Positions 1 through 7,770 are shown, numbered from the stretch's first letter. The stretch: DNA of 8,604 bases from Methylomonas sp. (GCA_026989715.1 JALSIU010000334.1:1-8604), one strand, 5' to 3'. Notes: generated from the sequence alone by a model not told the origin. Translations and numbers: made by a program.

Positions 1-960
1 GTCTTTTGCGAACACGGCTATCATGGCTTAACAATGGGCTCTTTATCGCTGGTTGGTGAAGAAATTTTTCGTACCGGTTTCGGCCCTTTTCTACCCGGTT
101 GCGATGCTGTTCCTTTTAATGACTTACCGGCATTAGAACAAGCACTGAGTAATCGTGATGTTGCCGCATTTATTGTGGAACCCATTCAAGGTAAAGGCGT
201 TAACCTGCCTGATGACGATTACTTGCCTGAAGTAGAACGCTTATGCAAACAATACGGCACGTTATTGGTCGCCGATGAAGTACAAACCGGCATTGGTCGC
301 ACCGGCAAATTCTGGGCAATCGACCATTGGGGCGTAAAACCTGATATGATTTGCATGGCTAAAGCACTGTCCGGCGGCTTTGTACCTGTTGGAGCGGTGG
401 CCATGACCGATAAAATTATGGATACCGTCTTTAATCGTATGGATAGAGCGGTTGTACATGGCTCGACATTCTCTAAAAATAATATGGCCATGGCCGCTGG
501 CCTAGCAACCTTGCAGGTTTTAGAAGATGAAAAATTAGTCGAAAATAGTGCGCAGGTAGGGACAGATATTATTCACAGCCTCAATGCACTGCGCACGCAA
601 TACGAATTTCTTAAAGAAGCACGCGGCAAGGGACTAATGATTGCCATTGAATTTCAAGCACCAAAAAGCTTAAAGCTAAAAGCGGCTTGGGCAGCATTGG
701 AGGCTGCAAATAAAGGGCTATTCTGCCAAATGATTACTATCCCATTATTTAAAAACCACCAACTACTGACACAAGTAGCTGGTCACGGTATGAACGTAGT
801 CAAATTACTACCACCACTCAATTTAACACAAAAAGATCGCGACTGGGTTGTTAACGCTTTCGATCAAGCCATCGCAGACACTCATCAAGTCCCTGGCTCA
901 ATTTGGTCATTAGGTAAAAACTTAGCAGGCCATGCATTAAAAACAAAAAAAGGGTCATAA
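1..960 (+). CDS. Class III PLP-dependent aminotransferase, 5' end outside window (possibly HpnO-like)
   Basis: The frame is open from base 1, so the ATG at 34 is an internal methionine and the gene starts before the window; about 319 C-terminal residues are seen. The fragment begins in the family segment GYHGLTMGSLSL. It then shows EPIQGKGV, the cofactor-binding DEVQTGIGRTG (the Asp that contacts the pyridine nitrogen is at 274-276) and the Schiff-base lysine in MAKALSGG (codon 361-363). These establish a fold-type I, class III (ornithine/acetylornithine/diaminobutyrate type) transaminase in the cytoplasm. The substrate is not readable from the sequence. The gene stops 12 bases before dxs, so the two are probably cotranscribed. 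Linkage to isoprenoid synthesis makes the hopanoid side-chain aminotransferase HpnO (bacteriohopanetetrol to aminobacteriohopanetriol) a reasonable candidate; an amino-acid or polyamine transaminase is the alternative. The family call is firm and the substrate is a guess. Confidence 0.93.
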   Translation, partial: VFCEHGYHGLTMGSLSLVGEEIFRTGFGPFLPGCDAVPFNDLPALEQALSNRDVAAFIVEPIQGKGVNLPDDDYLPEVERLCKQYGTLLVADEVQTGIGRTGKFWAIDHWGVKPDMICMAKALSGGFVPVGAVAMTDKIMDTVFNRMDRAVVHGSTFSKNNMAMAAGLATLQVLEDEKLVENSAQVGTDIIHSLNALRTQYEFLKEARGKGLMIAIEFQAPKSLKLKAAWAALEAANKGLFCQMITIPLFKNHQLLTQVAGHGMNVVKLLPPLNLTQKDRDWVVNAFDQAIADTHQVPGSIWSLGKNLAGHALKTKKGS

Positions 961-972
961 GGAACGCACACT

Positions 973-2835
973 ATGAAAATTGCACAAAACTACCCACTTT
1001 TACACACCATCGATCTTCCTGAAGACGTGCGCCAACTTCCACGGAAGCAGTTAATTCCTTTAGCTACCGAATTACGAGAGTTTTTAACACACTCCGTAAG
1101 TTTATCCGGTGGCCATTTTTCTGCAGGACTTGGTACCGTTGAACTCACCGTTGCATTGCATTACGTTTATGACACCCCCAATGATCAATTGGTTTGGGAT
1201 GTAGGCCACCAAGCCTATCCACATAAAATTTTAACCGGCCGCAAAGAGCGTATGCCCACCATACGCACTAAAAATGGTGTCTCCGCATTCCCTAAACGCT
1301 GTGAAAGCAAATATGATGCATTTGGTGTTGGCCATTCCAGTACTTCTATTAGTGCAGCATTAGGCATGGCCATTGCCGCTGAATCAAAAGGTGATAAAAG
1401 CCGGATGGTCGCCATTATTGGCGATGGCAGCATTACCGGCGGCATGGCCTTTGAAGCCATGAACCATGCAGGTGCTTTAGATGCCAACTTATTAGTGATT
1501 CTCAACGACAACGATATGGCAATTTCGCCTAATGTTGGCGCAATGAATAACTACTTTACCAAAATCATCTCCAGCAAACTCTACTCCTCGGTGCGCGAAG
1601 AAAGTAAAAAGGTGCTCAGCAATATCCCCGCTGTTTGGGAGCTTGCACGCAAAACTGAAGAGCATGTTAAAGGCATGATTGTACCAGGGACATTATTTGA
1701 AGAGCTCGGCTTTAACTATATTGGCCCAGTTGATGGTCATGATGTCAATATGTTGGTTGACACCTTAACCGCCATCAGGGAATTATCAGGCCCTGTCTTT
1801 TTGCATATTGTCACCAAAAAAGGCAAAGGTTATGCACCGGCTGAAAAAGACCCTCTCGCCTATCATGGCGTACCTGCCTTTGACCCTAGTCAAGATACTT
1901 TGCCCAAGTCAGAGCCTTCTATACACCCAACCTATACGCAAGTATTTGGTCGTTGGCTATGTGATATGGCAGAAAAAGATGAGCGTTTGCTTGCCATTAC
2001 CCCAGCCATGCGAGAGGGGTCGGGTATGGTTGAATACTCTGAACGCTTTCCTAAACGCTATTTTGATGTTGCCATTGCAGAACAACATGCAGTGACTTTA
2101 GCCGCCGGCCAAGCTTGTCAAGGCGGGAAACCTGTTGTGGCCATTTATTCGACCTTTTTACAACGTGCTTATGACCAACTTATTCACGATGTTGCCATTC
2201 AAAACCTCGATGTCTTATTCGCCATCGACCGCGCAGGCTTAGTCGGACCTGACGGCCCTACTCATGCCGGCAACTTTGATTACAGTTTTTTGCGTTGCGT
2301 ACCTAATATGGTAGTCATGGCGCCGGCGGATGAAAATGAATGCCGACAAATGCTCAGCACAGGTTATCACTATGAGGGCCCCGCATCAGTACGCTATCCG
2401 CGTGGCAAAGGCCCCGGTGTCAGCGTTAATACGGATTTTAGCACATTAGAAATCGGTAAAGCGGAAGTCCGCCACCAAGGGGGACGCATTGCAATTCTAG
2501 CTTGGGGAAGCATGGTAACACCTGCACTCGAAGCCGGAAAACAACTCGGTGCAACGGTCGTCAATATGCGCTTTATTAAGCCTATTGATGCAAACATTAT
2601 CTTGAGTATGGCCAAAACGCATGATGTTATTGTGACGGTTGAAGAAAATGTACTCGCAGGCGGTGCCGGTAGTGCCATTAATGAATTTCTGCAAGCACAA
2701 CAAATTTTAATGCCGGTATTAAATATCGCTTTACCGGATGAATTTGTTGAGCAAGGAACGCGTGAAGAGTTATTAATGGATTGCAATTTAGATACGCAAG
2801 GCATTTTAAGCCAGATTGAAAACTTCTGTGCTTAA
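973..2835 (+). CDS. dxs: 1-deoxy-D-xylulose-5-phosphate synthase (DXS)
   Basis: This thiamine-diphosphate enzyme condenses pyruvate with glyceraldehyde-3-phosphate to make DXP, the committed step of the MEP isoprenoid pathway, also feeding thiamine and pyridoxal synthesis. It is a cytoplasmic homodimer. The 620 residues equal the E. coli length. Visible features are SGGHFSAGLG with His48 (E. coli His49), the ThDP/Mg motif GDGSITGG (150-157) running to NDN (178-180), the catalytic Glu370 in AEQHAV, Arg398 in FLQRAYDQ, and Asp427 and His431 in the GPDGPTH loop. The C-terminal transketolase domain ends normally with VTVEENVLAGGAGS and LNIALPDEF. The ATG follows AAGGA (959-963) with nine bases between, and this SD overlaps the stop codon of the aminotransferase, suggesting translational coupling in one operon. 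Whether it is the only dxs copy cannot be told; hopanoid producers sometimes have a second copy in a hopanoid cluster. The assignment is very secure. Confidence 0.99.
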   Translation: MKIAQNYPLLHTIDLPEDVRQLPRKQLIPLATELREFLTHSVSLSGGHFSAGLGTVELTVALHYVYDTPNDQLVWDVGHQAYPHKILTGRKERMPTIRTKNGVSAFPKRCESKYDAFGVGHSSTSISAALGMAIAAESKGDKSRMVAIIGDGSITGGMAFEAMNHAGALDANLLVILNDNDMAISPNVGAMNNYFTKIISSKLYSSVREESKKVLSNIPAVWELARKTEEHVKGMIVPGTLFEELGFNYIGPVDGHDVNMLVDTLTAIRELSGPVFLHIVTKKGKGYAPAEKDPLAYHGVPAFDPSQDTLPKSEPSIHPTYTQVFGRWLCDMAEKDERLLAITPAMREGSGMVEYSERFPKRYFDVAIAEQHAVTLAAGQACQGGKPVVAIYSTFLQRAYDQLIHDVAIQNLDVLFAIDRAGLVGPDGPTHAGNFDYSFLRCVPNMVVMAPADENECRQMLSTGYHYEGPASVRYPRGKGPGVSVNTDFSTLEIGKAEVRHQGGRIAILAWGSMVTPALEAGKQLGATVVNMRFIKPIDANIILSMAKTHDVIVTVEENVLAGGAGSAINEFLQAQQILMPVLNIALPDEFVEQGTREELLMDCNLDTQGILSQIENFCA

Positions 2836-2869
2836 ATTAAGCTCCAGGCGAAGCGCGCCCCTAACCGAT

Positions 2870-2928
2870 TGAATTGATATTGCCGTCAAATCAATTTGTT
2901 GGGGTTTACGCCTCAATTGCCCCCTTTT
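2870..2928 (+). terminator. Possible weak stem-loops after dxs
   Basis: The 112-base gap between dxs and the CtaG-like gene holds two small dyads. AATTGAT (2872-2878) pairs with ATCAATT (2890-2896), extendable by two G-U pairs, around an 11-base loop. GGGG (2901-2904) pairs with CCCC (2920-2923) around about 15 bases and is followed by TTTT (2925-2928). The second could be a weak intrinsic terminator or attenuator, but its stem is only four pairs. I see no convincing promoter between it and the next gene, so read-through is equally likely. Confidence 0.25.
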
Positions 2929-2947
2929 AGCCTCAAGATAAATCTCC

Positions 2948-3877
2948 GTGCACTCGACTCTTATAAAAATTTCCATTGCCTTTAGCTTGCTCTTATTGCC
3001 GATACTCGCTATTGCCCATGGCACTATCAGACCGTGGCAACCTATTTGGTCAGCTTGGATTTTCACGCCGGATGTCGCCATTCCTATGCTGCTGACGACC
3101 GTTGTCTATTTTCGGGGTCGTGCGATAAGGCGTGAAGCAGGTCGCCCCGTTACGACAGGCCAAACCTTTACCTTTCTACTCGGCATGCTTTGCTTTGTCA
3201 TTGCCTTACAATCCCCGCTAGAGCCTCTTTCCGAGCATTTTCTATTTTTCCATCAAATCGAACATTTACTCATGCGCGGCTTAGGGCCGTTGCTACTCAT
3301 TTTAAGCATGCCACTTGCCCCACTATTACAAGGGCTTCCTAAAAGCATACGCCATTCAGTACTCACTCCTATTATCAGAAATAAAGCTATTCAATGGCTC
3401 TATCATTTTTTAGGCCACCCTATCGTTGCCTCAATACTGTTTATTGCAACTTTATTGATTTGGCAAATTCCCAGCTTGCACAATGCAGCCCTCGCCGACC
3501 AATCCCTGCACAACACCATGCATGTCACCATGATTATCACCGGCTTCTTTTTCTGGTGGCTCATTTGCGACCCACGCCAAAAATCAGCACGCCTTCCTTT
3601 TGGTGTGCGTATTATCATTTTATGGCTGGTAACCATTCCCAATACAATTATTGGTGCTATCATCACCTTAAAAAGAGAGCAAATTTATGCAGCTTATGAT
3701 GTACTAGATGGCAGACTCGCTATTGAAATCATGCTAGACCAACAATTAGGCGGCATTATGATTTGGGGGCCAGGTGGCATGATGGGCTTGATTGGTACCG
3801 CCGTCGTTTTTTTCTTATGGACACGGCGCGACCATAAATTACGCTATGCAAAAAACAAAATACCCCGGCCAGCCTAA
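2948..3877 (+). CDS. ctaG: CtaG/caa3-type cytochrome c oxidase assembly membrane protein
   Basis: A 309-residue integral membrane protein matching the CtaG_caa3 family (the Bacillus-type CtaG, unrelated to Cox11-type CtaG), implicated in assembling haem-copper oxidases, probably at the copper-insertion stage. The N-terminus (about residues 5-23, ending AIAHG) is a signal peptide or first helix. About seven further hydrophobic segments lie near 42-56, 71-89, 106-127, 157-173, 190-207, 219-240 and 268-291. Family-typical polar residues are His97, His102 and His106 in the SEHFLFFHQIEH stretch, WQIPSLHNAAL with His178, then His188 and His192, and DQQLGG near 264. The GTG at 2948 is the only usable early start: an in-frame TAA lies at 2939-2941, and starting later would lose the signal-like segment. 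No strong SD precedes it. No oxidase subunit genes are in the window, so its partner oxidase lies elsewhere. The family is secure; the exact role is less so. Confidence 0.9.
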   Translation: MHSTLIKISIAFSLLLLPILAIAHGTIRPWQPIWSAWIFTPDVAIPMLLTTVVYFRGRAIRREAGRPVTTGQTFTFLLGMLCFVIALQSPLEPLSEHFLFFHQIEHLLMRGLGPLLLILSMPLAPLLQGLPKSIRHSVLTPIIRNKAIQWLYHFLGHPIVASILFIATLLIWQIPSLHNAALADQSLHNTMHVTMIITGFFFWWLICDPRQKSARLPFGVRIIILWLVTIPNTIIGAIITLKREQIYAAYDVLDGRLAIEIMLDQQLGGIMIWGPGGMMGLIGTAVVFFLWTRRDHKLRYAKNKIPRPA

Positions 3878-3909
3878 ACTTTCCTAACTCATTCTATTTT
3901 AATAATCAT

Positions 3910-3939
3910 TAGACTTACATTAATAAATACTTATATAAT
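3910..3939 (+). promoter_or_regulatory. Sigma70-like promoter for the persulfide dioxygenase-rhodanese gene
   Basis: In the AT-rich 103-base gap after the CtaG-like gene there is a perfect -10 hexamer TATAAT (3934-3939). TAGACT (3910-3915), a four-of-six match to TTGACA, lies 18 bases upstream of it. Transcription would start near 3946, giving a leader of about 35 bases. A strong SD (GGAGG, 3970-3974) follows, six bases before the ATG at 3981. This marks the start of a separate transcription unit for the sulfur genes. It is a pattern match only, and this AT-rich gap raises the chance of accidental -10 matches. Confidence 0.5.
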
Positions 3940-3980
3940 AATATTCAATTATCTCACCAGCTACCCTCTGGAGGTGCACA

Positions 3981-5069
3981 ATGATTTTCAAGCAACTATT
4001 AGACAAAGAAAGCTGTACATTTACCTATTTAATAGGTGATCCTGTGACCAAAGATGCGGTACTCATTGACCCTGTTGATACGCAACTGGCTATCTACCTA
4101 GACTTATTAAAGCAATATGAATTGACTTTAAAGTACTCATTAGAAACGCATGTTCATGCCGATCATATTACGGCAAGTGGGCAACTAAGACAGCAACTCG
4201 GTGCTAAAACGGCCGTCAGTGCACTGTGTGGTGCTAGCAGTGCCGACATTCAAATTCAAGATGGCGATATATTTGAATTTGCAGCCGGCGAAAGCATTAA
4301 AGTTATTGCCACACCTGGCCATACTGCCGGCAGCGTTTCTTTTTTATGGCGTGATCGAATTTTTACCGGTGATGCTTTATTTATTGATGGCTGTGGCCGT
4401 ACCGATTTTCAAGGCGGGGATGCCGGTGCACTCTATGATGCAATTACCCAAAGGATTTTCACATTGGCAGATGAAACCTTAGTCTATCCAGGGCATGACT
4501 ACAAAGGACGCTGGGTCAGTAGCGTGATACAAGAGCGCACAACTAACTCCCGCTTGGCAGGGAAAAGTAGAGCAGAATTTATTGACATCATGGATAATCT
4601 TAACTTACCTAAACCTAAGTTGATTGATTTGGCAGTACCTGCTAATCGCTATTGTGGTGTTGATGAAGAATTAGCCAACCAAGCCGCTGAAGTAACTGCC
4701 GGTTCTGAGCCAAAACGCAAAACTGCAGATATTCAAAGTTTAGTGGATGCCGCCAAACAAACGATTACTGAAATCACGGTGACACAAGCACAAGAGATTA
4801 TCAATAATAGTTCCGTCACTCTGATTGATGTACGCGAAGCCGCAGAATTTGATGCAGGGCATATTGAAAACGCGCTACTCATTCCTCGCGGGCAACTGGA
4901 ATTTAAAGTCACAACACACCCTGCGCTATCGGATAAATCATCGGCCATTATGCTTTATTGCGCCGGCGGTCACCGCTCAGCCTTAGCCGCCAAGACATTA
5001 ATCAATATGGGATATACTAACGTACTCTCTATTGCCGGCGGTTACGATGCTTGGCAACAAAAAAACTAA
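3981..5069 (+). CDS. Persulfide dioxygenase-rhodanese fusion protein (ETHE1-like MBL fold plus rhodanese)
   Basis: A 362-residue two-domain soluble protein. Residues 1 to about 240 are a metallo-beta-lactamase fold of the ETHE1/persulfide dioxygenase type. It has THVHADH (His57, His59, Asp61, His62), His114 in TPGH, Asp131 in FTGDALF, the ETHE1-typical GRTDFQGGD, His172 in YPGHDYKGR, and the downstream NLPKPKLIDLAVPAN segment. Mononuclear Fe(II) enzymes of this kind use O2 to turn glutathione persulfide into sulfite and GSH. Residues about 268-362 are a rhodanese domain: LIDVREAAEFDAGHI, then the active-site loop CAGGHRS with Cys327, and GGYDAW at the end. Such fusions (PRF, also CstB-like proteins) couple sulfane-sulfur transfer with persulfide oxidation. 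The start is fixed by GGAGG at 3970-3974. A likely promoter lies just upstream and a SulP transporter downstream, suggesting sulfide detoxification or sulfur oxidation. The domain calls are firm; the physiological substrate is inferred. Confidence 0.95.
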   Translation: MIFKQLLDKESCTFTYLIGDPVTKDAVLIDPVDTQLAIYLDLLKQYELTLKYSLETHVHADHITASGQLRQQLGAKTAVSALCGASSADIQIQDGDIFEFAAGESIKVIATPGHTAGSVSFLWRDRIFTGDALFIDGCGRTDFQGGDAGALYDAITQRIFTLADETLVYPGHDYKGRWVSSVIQERTTNSRLAGKSRAEFIDIMDNLNLPKPKLIDLAVPANRYCGVDEELANQAAEVTAGSEPKRKTADIQSLVDAAKQTITEITVTQAQEIINNSSVTLIDVREAAEFDAGHIENALLIPRGQLEFKVTTHPALSDKSSAIMLYCAGGHRSALAAKTLINMGYTNVLSIAGGYDAWQQKN

Positions 5070-5081
5070 TCAGGTCGATAA

Positions 5082-5117
5082 GTGCCACAAAAAAGACGCT
5101 AAAAATCTTTGTGGCAC
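5082..5117. repeat. Perfect 10-bp inverted repeat (stem-loop) between the sulfur genes
   Basis: GTGCCACAAA (5082-5091) and TTTGTGGCAC (5108-5117) are exact reverse complements around a 16-base A-rich loop, starting 12 bases after the dioxygenase-rhodanese stop codon. The RNA hairpin would be stable, but neither strand shows a T-run after the stem, so it is not a standard intrinsic terminator. It could be a factor-dependent or U-less terminator, an RNA 3'-end stabiliser setting the ratio of the two messages, or a regulator site before the SulP gene. Confidence 0.75.
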
Positions 5118-5187
5118 ACTCCAAAAGACATGTTCTACCTAGTAAACTTAACCGTCTTACACAGACAACACAAACTGCCTTCTTTGT

Positions 5188-6918
5188 ATGACGCATAAAA
5201 TCCATTTTGCACGCTATTTCCCTATTTTGCAGTGCTTAAAAAACTACACCAAACAAGACTTTAACGGCGATATTTTTGCAGGAATCATTACCGCGATTCT
5301 ATTAGTGCCACAAGGTATTGCTTATGCGATGTTAGCGGGCTTGCCTGCTGAAGTAGGTTTATATGCCAGTATATTACCCGCGGCCATTTATGCCTTATTA
5401 GGAACCAGTAAAACATTATCCGTAGGGCCCGTGTCAATTGCAGCCATTATGATTGCGAGTGTTTTATCATTGCCCGAAATCAATGCATTAGGCAGCCCTG
5501 TAGAAAATGCCATTATTTTAGCCGCAGAAGGCGGACTTATTTTGCTATTAATGGCCTTATTACGCATGGGTAGCTTGGTTAACTTTATTAGCCATCCAGT
5601 TTTAACCGGATTTACCAGTGGTGCAGCCATTCTCATTGTACTAAGCCAAATACCACATCTATTAGGCCTACCCAAAAACCCATGTGGCATGCATTTAGCT
5701 TGTTATAGTGAATACTTGCCCCATATCAACCTTATTGCGACAAGCTTAGGCGCGGGTAGTCTGATATTTCTTATCCTCTTTAGCACGCCCTTGCCTGCAC
5801 TCCTTAAAAAATTAAATCTAAATCAAACACTGATAACAGGCATCAGTAAATCGGCACCCTTAATGGCTGTTATTCTCACAACCGGCATTGTCGCGCTATA
5901 TCAATTATCAGAAACCGAGCATATTGCCATTGTCGGACAAATTCAAGCAGGGTTGCCTATTATGCATTACAGCTTTATCAAAAACATTACACAATGGCAA
6001 GCCTTGTTGCCCAGTGCTTTTTTTATTGCCATTATTGCTTATGTAGAAAGTGTAGCCATTGCTAAAGTAACCGCTAACTTGAGAAATGAAAAAATCGACC
6101 CTAATCAAGAATTGGTCGCTTTAGGGGCGGCTAATCTTGGTACCGCATTTTCAGGGGGTATGTCAGTTGCAGGTGGCTTTAGCAGAACTATGGTAAATTT
6201 TACCGCTGGAGCTCGTACGCAGGTTGCTACGCTAATTGCCGTTATGATACTGAGCATCGCCGTTATTTTTTTTACCGAGCAATTTACCTATATCCCTAAA
6301 GCGACCTTAGCCGCCATTATTCTATTAGCCATCTTTCCGCTGATAAAGCTAACAGATATTTATAAAACATGGCAATATGATAGAGGCGATGCCATTGCAG
6401 AAATAACAACCTTGTTAGGTGTTTTAATTTTAGGTATAGAGGAAGGCATTGCATTTGGGGTTGCCATTACCATCTTAAGCTACTTGCGTAGAACCAGCCG
6501 CCCGCATATTGCTATCGTAGGACGTATAGAAGGCACTGAGCATTTTAGAAATATAAAACGTCACCCTGTCAAAACATGGGAGCATATTTTATTAGTTAGA
6601 ATCGACGAAAATATCAGCTTTGCGAATGTAAGCTATATCATTGATTTTATTGAAAGAGAAACCTTTAATAATCCTGAAACCAAACAAGTCGTCCTGATTT
6701 TCTCATCTGTCAGCTATATCGACACAACGGCTTTTGAAGCCTTAGAAAATCTTATTAAAGTCTTAAAAAGCCATGCGATCTGTCTTAATTTAGCCGAAGT
6801 AAAAGGCCCTGTGATGGACAAGCTAGAACAAACCCACTTTCTTAAACAATTAAAACCAGGACGCGTTTTTTTACAAACAAGCGAGGCAGTTGCAAAGCTG
6901 AATGCGGCGAAGAGCTAA
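5188..6918 (+). CDS. SulP-family inorganic anion transporter with C-terminal STAS domain
   Basis: A 576-residue inner-membrane carrier of the SLC26/SulP family. The N-terminal signature is present: NGDIFAGIITAILLVPQGIAYAMLAGLP (27-53), followed by VGLYASILPA and LLGTSKTLSVGPVS (71-83). Hydrophobic helices continue to about residue 432. Conserved inner motifs are AYVESVAIAK (284-293) and SVAGGFSRTMVN (326-337). A cytoplasmic STAS domain (about 463-570) holds SSVSYIDTTAFEALENL, the loop where STAS proteins carry a Ser/Thr and bind partners. Family substrates include sulfate, bicarbonate, and dicarboxylates; beside a persulfide dioxygenase-rhodanese gene, sulfate or sulfite movement is attractive, but bicarbonate cannot be excluded. 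The ATG at 5188 fits the family N-terminus, yet no Shine-Dalgarno sequence precedes it and I see no better start. No clear promoter is found in 5118-5187. Family very secure; substrate unknown. Confidence 0.95.
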   Translation: MTHKIHFARYFPILQCLKNYTKQDFNGDIFAGIITAILLVPQGIAYAMLAGLPAEVGLYASILPAAIYALLGTSKTLSVGPVSIAAIMIASVLSLPEINALGSPVENAIILAAEGGLILLLMALLRMGSLVNFISHPVLTGFTSGAAILIVLSQIPHLLGLPKNPCGMHLACYSEYLPHINLIATSLGAGSLIFLILFSTPLPALLKKLNLNQTLITGISKSAPLMAVILTTGIVALYQLSETEHIAIVGQIQAGLPIMHYSFIKNITQWQALLPSAFFIAIIAYVESVAIAKVTANLRNEKIDPNQELVALGAANLGTAFSGGMSVAGGFSRTMVNFTAGARTQVATLIAVMILSIAVIFFTEQFTYIPKATLAAIILLAIFPLIKLTDIYKTWQYDRGDAIAEITTLLGVLILGIEEGIAFGVAITILSYLRRTSRPHIAIVGRIEGTEHFRNIKRHPVKTWEHILLVRIDENISFANVSYIIDFIERETFNNPETKQVVLIFSSVSYIDTTAFEALENLIKVLKSHAICLNLAEVKGPVMDKLEQTHFLKQLKPGRVFLQTSEAVAKLNAAKS

Positions 6919-6933
6919 AATATAGCCCATTAG

Positions 6934-6974
6934 CTCCCTCTTCTTAAAAAAACGCCCCATAAAAGAAGAGGGAG
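6934..6974. terminator. 12-bp inverted repeat between convergent SulP and rpiA genes (probable bidirectional transcription end)
   Basis: CTCCCTCTTCTT (6934-6945) and AAGAAGAGGGAG (6963-6974) are perfect complements around a 17-base loop containing a run of seven A (6946-6952). The dyad sits midway between the stop of the SulP gene and the stop of rpiA, which face each other, the usual place for a shared terminator. However, neither strand has a T-run directly after the stem; the only T7 (on the - strand) falls inside the loop. The structure is certain as sequence; terminator function is inferred from position. Confidence 0.55.
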
Positions 6975-6987
6975 AGGCAAATATTAC

Positions 6988-7647
6988 TTACATGGTTTCT
7001 ACGCCGGATTCTTTAGCCACTAAGACCACATCAGCCGGTCTTAGGCCAAAAATACCGACAGTGACTACGCCGGCAAGATTATTTACTAATTTTTCTAGTG
7101 CTAAAGGCTCCATAATTTCCATATTATGCACATCAATAATTTCACAACCATTATCGGTAATATAATTCTCACGCCAAATAGGTTGCCCGCCTAATTTAAC
7201 AATCTCACGTGCCACATAGCTACGCGCCATAGGAATTACTTCGATAGGCAGAGGAAAATCGCCTAACACCTTCACGACTTTACTTTCATCAACGATACAA
7301 ACAAACTCTTTACTCGCACCGGCAATAATCTTTTCACGCGTTAAAGCTCCACCGCCACCTTTAATCAGCTGCTTTAATGGGTTGACCTCATCCGCGCCAT
7401 CAACATAAACTTCTAAATTGCCGGACTCGCTTAACTCCATCACCGGAATACCGATTTTTTTCAGTCTTTCCGTCGTAGCAATAGAGCTAGAAACCGCGCC
7501 TTTAATATCATTTGTCAGGTTAAAATCAGCCAAACAATCAATAAAGTGATTCACCGTAGAACCGGTACCTACCCCTAAAATAGAGACATTTTTAATATAG
7601 GGCAAAGCAGCTTCTGCAGCTAAACGTTTACTTTCATCTTGTGTCAT
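6988..7647 (-). CDS. rpiA: Ribose-5-phosphate isomerase A
   Basis: RpiA interconverts ribose-5-phosphate and ribulose-5-phosphate in the non-oxidative pentose phosphate pathway, in the cytoplasm. The 219 residues match the family length. The phosphate-binding GVGTGSTV is at 25-32 and SSSIATTERL at 53-62. The catalytic set aligned to E. coli Asp81, Asp84, Lys94 and Glu103 is present as Asp83 and Asp86 (YVDGADEV), Lys96 (LIKGGGGALTREKI) and Glu105. The C-terminus keeps VTVGIFGLRPADVVLV. The ATG is preceded by AGGA (7656-7659 on the + strand) with eight bases between. It lies downstream of rpe on the same strand, separated by 123 bases in which I see neither a clear terminator nor a clear promoter, so cotranscription with rpe is plausible. 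Nothing is missing or odd. Confidence 0.98.
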   Translation of the reverse strand: MTQDESKRLAAEAALPYIKNVSILGVGTGSTVNHFIDCLADFNLTNDIKGAVSSSIATTERLKKIGIPVMELSESGNLEVYVDGADEVNPLKQLIKGGGGALTREKIIAGASKEFVCIVDESKVVKVLGDFPLPIEVIPMARSYVAREIVKLGGQPIWRENYITDNGCEIIDVHNMEIMEPLALEKLVNNLAGVVTVGIFGLRPADVVLVAKESGVETM

Positions 7648-7770
7648 AAATACTTTCCTAGTTGATTATTTTTTATACGACTATGAGTCTTCATCGATAT
7701 AAAAACCAATTTATAGCGAAGCGTATCTAATGCACTGATAAGCTTGCCATAAATCCATCGCTTAAAATCA

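Noticed and set aside
34..960. ATG at 34 as the true start of the aminotransferase
   Set aside because: The frame continues upstream to base 1 encoding conserved residues (EHGYHGLT) of class III aminotransferases, so the gene is cut by the window edge.
2394..2804. 136-codon - strand open frame inside dxs
   Set aside because: It lies wholly within the conserved C-terminal domain of DXS, with no supporting motif or start signal.
2806..3081. 91-codon - strand open frame across the dxs-CtaG gap
   Set aside because: It overlaps the ends of two well-supported + strand genes and has no recognisable motif; the overlap makes it a shadow frame.
7648..7770. Possible promoter for rpiA (TATAAA-like -10 sequences)
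   Set aside because: Two TATAAA matches on the - strand lack any reasonable -35 at 16-18 bp spacing; the gap is simply AT-rich.
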